DNA from: Gammaproteobacteria bacterium
Lineage (GTDB): Bacteria; Pseudomonadota; Gammaproteobacteria; Pseudomonadales; Halieaceae
DNA length: 36,368 nucleotides
Assembly (NCBI GenBank): GCA_030427335.1
Contig: JAUHWV010000007.1
Location: 1-36,368 of the forward strand
Direction: 5' to 3'
Shown: piece after piece, positions 30,622 through 36,368 of the stretch
How positions within the stretch are numbered: the stretch's first letter is position 1
Layout of the letters: each line of letters begins with the position of its first letter
The notes under the pieces: generated by a model
Told to the model about the DNA's origin: nothing
Seen by the model: the letters and a program-made list of their open reading frames with translations, nothing else
The model's database searches: none
Made by a program: the position numbers and the translations under genes

Positions 30622-30649
30622 ATAATTCCCGTTCAAGGGAGGGAATTAT
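30622..30649 (+). promoter_or_regulatory. Predicted hairpin sequestering the yraN start region
   Basis: ATAATTCCC (30622-30630) and GGGAATTAT (30641-30649): perfect 9-bp inverted repeat starting 1 nt after the lpoA TGA; 3' arm includes part of the SD and the A and T of the yraN ATG. Confidence 0.6.
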
Positions 30650-30998
30650 GAAGTCATTGGGCCTCATTTATGAAGCGCGCGCAGCAGACTACCTCGCAGC
30701 GCAGGGGCTCGAGCTTATTGAGAAAAATTATCGTTGTCGACACGGTGAGATAGACTTAATCATGTGCGATCGCGAAACACTCGTTTTTATTGAGGTAAAA
30801 CAAAGAACCGCGGGGCGTTTTGGTTCCGCGGCAGCTGCTGTGACCGATAAAAAATTATCCAAAATCTTCCGTACAGCGGAGAGTTTTTTACAAAAGCACC
30901 CTGATCTCGCCCACCAGCGAGCGCGATTCGATGTTCTTGCATACGAAAATTCAAATCCGACACCGCAGTGGTTTAAGAGTGTCTTTACGTCATCCTAA
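30648..30998 (+). CDS. yraN: UPF0102 family endonuclease-like protein YraN
   Basis: GLIYEARAADYLAAQGLELIEKNYRCRHGEIDLIMCDRETLVFIEVKQR, the YraN/UPF0102 signature; located after lpoA. Confidence 0.93.
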   Translation: MKSLGLIYEARAADYLAAQGLELIEKNYRCRHGEIDLIMCDRETLVFIEVKQRTAGRFGSAAAAVTDKKLSKIFRTAESFLQKHPDLAHQRARFDVLAYENSNPTPQWFKSVFTSS

Positions 30999-31018
30999 TT
31001 CCAAGTAACAATAACACC

Positions 31019-31624
31019 ATGACACATTACGACCTTATCGCTAATCGTTTTGCCGACACCCTGCAGGCCGTCGCGGAGCAAGTCGATAGCCTCGCACCAA
31101 CCATAGAGCGCGCAGCGTCTCTTTTAAGCGAAACGCTGCTTCAAGACGGCAAGTTGATACTGTGCGGCTTGGGTCCTGATGCAGCGGCTGCACAGCTTAT
31201 GGCTTCCTATTTAATTAGCCGTTTCGATCTAGAGCGTCCAGCTCTTCCAGCTCTAAACCTAGCCCAAGGTTCGAGCATTACGACATCGGTAATCGGCCTC
31301 AGCGGTAGCAACGATCTATTTTCTCGACAAATCAAAGCGCTTGGCCGAAACGAAGACCTCTTGATCTGCATCGCCAACCAGAACAGTCATCCTGCTCTGC
31401 TCAGAGCCATTCAAACCGCGCATGATCAAGGCATACCAGTAGTCGCCATCTCGAACGCTCAACTCGATGACATAGACAGCCTATTAACACCTGGGGACGT
31501 CAATATTGCGATTGAAGCCGAGCGAAATAGTACGGTAATGGAGCTACAAATAATGTGTGTCCACCGGCTACTAGAACTTCTCGAAGAGAGTCTCTTTTAC
31601 ACTAACACAGGAACAGAATCGTGA
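31019..31624 (+). CDS. diaA: SIS-domain protein DiaA-like (DnaA initiator-associating / GmhA-like)
   Basis: 201 aa SIS fold pattern (GKLILCGLGPDAAAAQLMASYLISRFDLERPALPALNLA... VIGLSGSNDLFSRQIKALGRNEDLLICIANQNSHPALLRAI); yraN-diaA-dolP gene order. Confidence 0.8.
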   Translation: MTHYDLIANRFADTLQAVAEQVDSLAPTIERAASLLSETLLQDGKLILCGLGPDAAAAQLMASYLISRFDLERPALPALNLAQGSSITTSVIGLSGSNDLFSRQIKALGRNEDLLICIANQNSHPALLRAIQTAHDQGIPVVAISNAQLDDIDSLLTPGDVNIAIEAERNSTVMELQIMCVHRLLELLEESLFYTNTGTES

Positions 31625-32193
31625 AATCACTCGCTCTATATGTTGCTCTAAGCACCGCAACCTTATTGTCCGGCTGCGGTGGAATGCTTGCCAGCATGGG
31701 CTCGGAGCCAATAACGGAAGACCCTACTCGCCGCTCGCTGGGCCAATCGATAGAGGATGAGTCAATCGAAACCAAAGCGATCGTTAACATCAACGCCTCA
31801 AACGATGCATTCAAGTCCGCTCGCATTGATGTAGACAGCTACAATGGTTATGTTCTAATCACGGGCCAAGTACCGACACAAGAGCTCAAAGACCAAGCTG
31901 CCGAAGTAGTCAAAGGCATCCCCAAAGTGCGTCGTATTTACAATGAGCTCGAGATAGCATCACCCACCTCGACGCTGACTCGCACCAGCGATGGTTGGCT
32001 CGCAACCAAAGTCAAGACGGTTCTCTTGGCTCGGGAGGACATCGAAGGCAATCGGATCGATGTTATTGTCGAAAATGGCGTCGTGTTCTTGATGGGATTG
32101 GCTTACAAGATCGAAGGCGAACGCGCTATCAACGCAGTCTCTGATGTGTCGGGAGTGCAACGGGTTGTCAGTGTCTTTGAATGGCTAGACTAG
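31621..32193 (+). CDS. dolP: BON-domain outer-membrane lipoprotein DolP (YraP)
   Basis: GTG start; lipobox LLSGC; two BON domains (ARIDVDSYNGYVLITGQVPTQELKDQAAEVVKGIPKVRRIYNEL and NRIDVIVENGVVFLMGLAYKIEGERAINAVSDVSGVQRVVSVFE). Confidence 0.87.
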   Translation: MKSLALYVALSTATLLSGCGGMLASMGSEPITEDPTRRSLGQSIEDESIETKAIVNINASNDAFKSARIDVDSYNGYVLITGQVPTQELKDQAAEVVKGIPKVRRIYNELEIASPTSTLTRTSDGWLATKVKTVLLAREDIEGNRIDVIVENGVVFLMGLAYKIEGERAINAVSDVSGVQRVVSVFEWLD

Positions 32194-32226
32194 ACCACTC
32201 AGATTTGGGTACTGAACTCAGCGCTG

Positions 32227-32637
32227 TTACTTAACCACTTTAAGCGAAGGTCGGCGCAGCGGTTTGACCTTTCCCGAGGACTCTTCAGGCGGCACTGGGT
32301 CAGGTGGAGGCGTCATTTCGACTTCAAACATCATACCCTGCCCATTTTCTTTCGCGTAAATACCTAAAACCGCAGTCATGGGGATCCATATATCCATAGG
32401 ACGGCCGCCAAAGCGCGCGTTAAAGCAAATAGCGTCGTCCATCATATTGAAGTCAACCACCGCACCCGGCGCAACGTTTAGAACGATTTGGCCGTTTTTG
32501 ACATATTCTTCAGGTACGAGAGCACCGCTGATGGTCGCATCAACGAGCAGGTACGGAGTGCAGTTATTGTCGACAATCCACTCATATAAAGCCCTAATAA
32601 AGTAGGGCTTACTCGATGTCATACTTGACCGGCTCAT
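32227..32637 (-). CDS. sspB: ClpXP protease specificity-enhancing factor SspB
   Basis: YFIRALYEWIVDNNCTPYLLVDAT; VLNVAPGAVVDF; ARFGGRPMDIWIPMTAVLGIYAKENGQGMMF. Start chosen at Met 32637 (Met 32622 possible). Confidence 0.92.
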   Translation of the reverse strand: MSRSSMTSSKPYFIRALYEWIVDNNCTPYLLVDATISGALVPEEYVKNGQIVLNVAPGAVVDFNMMDDAICFNARFGGRPMDIWIPMTAVLGIYAKENGQGMMFEVEMTPPPDPVPPEESSGKVKPLRRPSLKVVK

Positions 32638-32641
32638 TGCC

Positions 32642-33268
32642 TTAGCGCATTTCTCGTTCTTGAGCAGACAGGGACTCTTGAAAGGCTTCTCGATCAAACA
32701 GACTTTCCATGTAAGTGAAGAGTGGTTTGGTTTGCCGAGTCATCTTCAAATCAATGCCATAGGCAGGCAGTCGCCACAAGATGGGGGCCAAACAGCAATC
32801 CACCAAAGTGAATTCCTCGCTCATGAAAAAGGGCTTTTCCGAGAAGATAGGCGCGATACCCGATAAACTCTCACCCAGCTCCTTTGCCGCTTTTGCCTTA
32901 GCAGGCTCTGATCCTCGCTCGATCTTATCAACCAAGGAACACCAATCGCGCTCAATACGATGCATATACAAACGACTTTCAGCACGAGCAACAGGGTACA
33001 CTGGAAGCAAAGGCGGGTGTGGAAAGCGCTCGTCCAAGTACTCCATCATTACTTTGGACTCATAAAGCACGAGCTCACGATCCACGAGGGTGGGCAGTGA
33101 ATTGTACGGATTTAAATCAGCTAACTCTGCTGGGGGCTGATTTCCATCAACCTCAACCAAATCAACTGTTACACCTTTCTCAGCAAGCACGATACGCACT
33201 CGATGGCTATAGTGGCAGGTGCTGTCAGAAAAAAATGTCATCGAAGACCGTTTAGTCACGATACCCAT
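32642..33268 (-). CDS. sspA: Stringent starvation protein A (GST-like)
   Basis: Start chosen at ATG 33268 with GAGG SD ([41 protein letters not shown]); GST N-terminal fold pattern [37 protein letters not shown]. Confidence 0.92.
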   Translation of the reverse strand: MGIVTKRSSMTFFSDSTCHYSHRVRIVLAEKGVTVDLVEVDGNQPPAELADLNPYNSLPTLVDRELVLYESKVMMEYLDERFPHPPLLPVYPVARAESRLYMHRIERDWCSLVDKIERGSEPAKAKAAKELGESLSGIAPIFSEKPFFMSEEFTLVDCCLAPILWRLPAYGIDLKMTRQTKPLFTYMESLFDREAFQESLSAQEREMR

Positions 33269-33296
33269 CAAATTACCTCGATATTTGAGAAGAGAC

Positions 33297-33318
33297 ACCG
33301 GCGTCTAGCGACGCCGGT
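33297..33318 (-). other. Strong perfect hairpin between the petB/C ORF and sspA
   Basis: ACCGGCGTC-4 nt-GACGCCGGT: 9-bp perfect GC-rich stem; no U-tract on the - strand transcript. Confidence 0.6.
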
Positions 33319-33325
33319 AAAATTA

Positions 33326-35365
33326 TTAGTGGACGTCCTTCCAGTACTCGCGATTCAGCAACCAAGCAAGAACGAAGAAGAGAACGATAAACATGAGTGT
33401 GAATACGCCAATACGCTTTCTATCCTCGGCAAAGGGTTCTGCCGTGTAGGACAAAAAGTTCACCAAGTCGTACATCGCACCGTCAAATTCAGCCGGCGTC
33501 ATCAACCCAGCCTGCTTGACCTCAAGACGACCACAAGGCACGTCGAGAATATCTTCACCGGTCAGCGGATCTCGCTTTACGCCACCGTTAGCTGCATGGC
33601 CAGGCCCCATAGCGCACACCTGCATACCTTGGAGATCCATTAAGACATGCGGCATACCCACGTCTTTGAACACTTTGTTATTCACGCCGTAAGGGCGGCT
33701 TGAATCAGCATAAAACGTACGCAGGTAAGTATATAACCACTCTGGCTGACGAGCACGTGAGATCAGGGTCAAATCCGGTGGTGTCGCACCAAACCATTGC
33801 TTTGCCAAACCTTTGTCCATCGCGTTGTTCATGAGCGCACCCATTTTCACGTCGGGATCAAACTTCAGGTTGCCGTCAAATAGATCTTCGGGAATGCCGA
33901 GATCCGTTGCCACTCGATTGTAGCGTGAATACTGCATTGAGTGGCAGGCGTGGCAGTAGTTCATATACAACTTCGCACCGTTCTGGAGCGACGCTTTATC
34001 CGTGTGATCCACACTGATCTCGTCACAAGGAATCGAACCGCACGCAAACTCCGACTCAGCACCCACTGCTTTCAGCGGCAGCACAGTTAGCAAAGCAATA
34101 ACTGCCGCTGCGCCCAGCACACCCATGGCTCCCAGACCGCCATTCATTGTGACGCGCTCCGGCACGGGCTTAGTTTTATCCATCGCTGACCAGATTGGCA
34201 TCAGCAAGAAAAACGCGAAGTAAATCACAGAGCAAATTTGAGCTAAGAAGGTTCTGGCCGGGGTTGGCGCCTTCACGCCCAACACACCCAAGATCAAGAA
34301 TGAGGCAACAAACAGCGCGAGCATTACCTTAGTGATGTTGCCTTTATAACGCCAACTGCGAACAGGCGAGCGATCAAGCCAAGGCAACAAGAACGGAATC
34401 GCGACCGAGGCGGCAAACGCCACAAAGCCCCAGAATTTGTCGGGAACCGCTCTCAGCACCGAATAGAACGGTGTGAAGTACCAAACAGGAGCAATATGCG
34501 CAGGGGTTTTCAGCGCATTGGCTTCTTCAAAGTTTGCGTACTCAAGGAAGAACCCGCCCATTTCAGGCATAAAGAAAATGATGCCGCAGAAAATGAACAA
34601 GAACACTGCGATTGCTTGCAAATCATGCACCGAGTAATAGGGGTGAAACTTAATACCATCAAGCGGAACGCCATTCGCATACTTGTGTTTCTTGATATCA
34701 ACGCCATCCGGGTTGTTCGACCCAACCTCATGCAGCGCCAGCAAATGCAGCACGACGAGGGCCAAAAGCACAATAGGAAGCGCAACCACGTGCAGCGCAA
34801 AGAAACGATTCAGAGTAATACCTGAAATCAAGTAGTCGCCGCGGATCCACGTAACGAGATCCTCACCCACCACCGGAATGGCGCCAAACAGCGAGATAAT
34901 CACCTGGGCTCCCCAGTAAGACATCTGTCCCCATGGAAGTACATATCCCACAAACGCTTCGGCCATAAGCACAACGAAGATCAGCATACCGAAGATCCAG
35001 ATGAGCTCTCTAGGCTTCTGATATGACCCATACAGCAACGCGCGGAACATGTGCAAATAGACAACCACAAAGAACGCTGAAGCACCGGTCGAGTGCATAT
35101 AGCGAATGAGCCATCCGTATTCGACATCGCGCATGATGTACTCGACAGAGGCAAAAGCGTTTTCAGCGCTCGGAGTGTAACTCATGGTGAGCCAGATACC
35201 GGTTAGAAGTTGGTTTACCAAAACCACCAACGAGAGCACACCGAAAAAGTACCAAAAGTTAAAGTTTTTAGGCGCGTAGTACTCCCCCATGTGCGTGTTC
35301 CACGCACGCATAATTGGCAGGCGGGCATCAACCCAATCACGCAAACCCACTAAAGCATTAATCAT
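33326..35365 (-). CDS. Ubiquinol-cytochrome c reductase cytochrome b fused in frame to cytochrome c1
   Basis: 679 aa single ORF. N-terminal ~400 aa is cytochrome b (YMHSTGASAFFVVVYLHMFRALLYGSY, YVLPWGQMSYWGA, Qo-motif region PVWYFTPFYSVLRAVP). C-terminal part is cytochrome c1 (NYCHACHSMQYSRYNRVATDLGI with CxxCH, C-terminal TM anchor). Confidence 0.93.
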   Translation of the reverse strand: MINALVGLRDWVDARLPIMRAWNTHMGEYYAPKNFNFWYFFGVLSLVVLVNQLLTGIWLTMSYTPSAENAFASVEYIMRDVEYGWLIRYMHSTGASAFFVVVYLHMFRALLYGSYQKPRELIWIFGMLIFVVLMAEAFVGYVLPWGQMSYWGAQVIISLFGAIPVVGEDLVTWIRGDYLISGITLNRFFALHVVALPIVLLALVVLHLLALHEVGSNNPDGVDIKKHKYANGVPLDGIKFHPYYSVHDLQAIAVFLFIFCGIIFFMPEMGGFFLEYANFEEANALKTPAHIAPVWYFTPFYSVLRAVPDKFWGFVAFAASVAIPFLLPWLDRSPVRSWRYKGNITKVMLALFVASFLILGVLGVKAPTPARTFLAQICSVIYFAFFLLMPIWSAMDKTKPVPERVTMNGGLGAMGVLGAAAVIALLTVLPLKAVGAESEFACGSIPCDEISVDHTDKASLQNGAKLYMNYCHACHSMQYSRYNRVATDLGIPEDLFDGNLKFDPDVKMGALMNNAMDKGLAKQWFGATPPDLTLISRARQPEWLYTYLRTFYADSSRPYGVNNKVFKDVGMPHVLMDLQGMQVCAMGPGHAANGGVKRDPLTGEDILDVPCGRLEVKQAGLMTPAEFDGAMYDLVNFLSYTAEPFAEDRKRIGVFTLMFIVLFFVLAWLLNREYWKDVH

Positions 35366-35961
35366 TACGCGACCTCCGCATCGATGCCGATTACCAAGAT
35401 TTTGTCGGATTCAAACGAATAGGGTGGCACCACCAGGTTGGTTGATGCCGGAACGCCCGCATACACTCGTCCGGACAAATCGAATTTAGAACCATGACAG
35501 GGACAGAAGAAACCGCCGAACCAATCGGCACCACCCATATCCGCCGCACCAACTTCAGGCCGGTACTTCGGCGCGCACCCAAGGTGAGTGCACAAGCCTT
35601 CGACAACTAGCAGTTCAGGACGCAAAGCACGAATTTCGCCCGAGATGTAAGCGGGTTGCATCGAGATGGCGGAATCAGGATCTTTGAGCTTGCCGTTCAC
35701 CTTGGGCAGGTCTGCCAGCATTTGCTCCGTGCGATTGACGACGTAAACGGGCTTGCCGCGCCACTCGACAACGATCATTTGCCCTGGCTCCAGCTTGGAA
35801 ATATCGGCCTTTACGGGAGCGCCCGCGGCTTTTGCCTTTGCTGAAGGCTGCCAAGAGCCCAAAAATGGCGTCGCTATACCCACTGCGCCCGCAACGCCCA
35901 CGGCGCTCGTAGCTGCAGTCAGAAAACGTCGCCGACCTGTGTTTACAGTTTCATCAGACAT
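35365..35961 (-). CDS. petA: Ubiquinol-cytochrome c reductase Rieske iron-sulfur subunit
   Basis: TAT-like N-terminus RRRFLTAATSAVGVAGAVG; Rieske motifs CTHLGC and CPCHGSKFD. Confidence 0.96.
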   Translation of the reverse strand: MSDETVNTGRRRFLTAATSAVGVAGAVGIATPFLGSWQPSAKAKAAGAPVKADISKLEPGQMIVVEWRGKPVYVVNRTEQMLADLPKVNGKLKDPDSAISMQPAYISGEIRALRPELLVVEGLCTHLGCAPKYRPEVGAADMGGADWFGGFFCPCHGSKFDLSGRVYAGVPASTNLVVPPYSFESDKILVIGIDAEVA

Positions 35962-36138
35962 TATTCACTCCACCCCGGCTGATTAAAGTGGCGGCGCCTA
36001 GTGTGCACCAAAACCACCCGCTCAAAAAAATGAAGAGAATGGTAAAGAGTTTGCACGTCAGATACAAGCCGAAACACCTGTATGGACGAGTTTTTTATGA
36101 ACAAAAGTGATCCAAAACAAGGTCTTATTTTCAGGCAC

Positions 36139-36167
36139 AAAAAAACCCGAGGCAAGAACCCCGGGTT
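36139..36167 (-). terminator. Rho-independent terminator downstream of rpsI
   Basis: - strand AACCCGGGG-TTCTTG-CCTCGGGTT (9-bp stem with one G-U), with the final TT running into a 7-nt T run. Confidence 0.88.
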
Positions 36168-36183
36168 CTTCGGAAAGAAGCGA

Positions 36184-36368
36184 TTAACGCTTAGAGAACT
36201 GTGGACGCTTACGCGCTTTGCGTAAACCAACTTTCTTACGTTCTACTTCGCGAGCGTCTCGCGTCACGTAACCCGCTTTACGCAGAGCACCGCGAAGCGC
36301 CTCATCGTATTCCATCAGCGCGCGAGTGATACCATGACGAATCGCGCCCGCTTGGCCAAAGCTACCAC
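36184..36368 (-). CDS. rpsI: 30S ribosomal protein S9 (N-terminal part beyond window edge)
   Basis: - strand C-terminus translates to ...[14 protein letters not shown]-stop, the conserved uS9 tail; open to the window edge. Confidence 0.94.
   Translation of the reverse strand, partial: GSFGQAGAIRHGITRALMEYDEALRGALRKAGYVTRDAREVERKKVGLRKARKRPQFSKR

Noticed and set aside
1-36368. CRISPR arrays, tRNA/rRNA genes, insertion sequences, prophage or defence islands
   Set aside because: No regularly spaced repeats, tRNA-like cloverleaf, transposase/integrase ORFs or terminal inverted repeats seen; gene content is contiguous core chromosome.

Overview
The window is a gammaproteobacterial-type chromosomal core region with an almost complete dcw (division and cell wall) cluster. 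On the + strand are pilB (5'-truncated by the window edge), pilC, pilD and coaE. On the - strand, read from high to low coordinates, are rsmI, rnpB, a sigma70-like promoter with MraZ boxes, mraZ-rsmH-ftsL-ftsI-murE-murF-mraY-murD-ftsW-murG-murC-ddl-ftsQ-ftsA-ftsZ-lpxC, an orphan exported ORF, then secA-argJ-mutT. Past rsmI are + strand lpoA-yraN-diaA-dolP and - strand rpsI (partial)-petA-petB/C-sspA-sspB. Most of it is ordinary housekeeping content. The strongest candidate for something undescribed is the lpxC/secA interval. A signal-peptide-bearing orphan ORF sits exactly at the secM position. Starting 2 nt after its stop codon is one arm of a long helix (9 bp + 3 bp with a 2-nt bulge) whose other arm covers the secA Shine-Dalgarno sequence and reaches the secA start codon. 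This is the architecture of E. coli secM-secA regulation, but the known SecM arrest motif is absent. Other points of interest are an apparent cytochrome b/c1 fusion, a similar start-site-sequestering hairpin between lpoA and yraN, two mutually exclusive hairpins in the ftsZ leader, and a four-copy MraZ box array. All calls come from reading the sequence and from remembered family knowledge; no searches were run.
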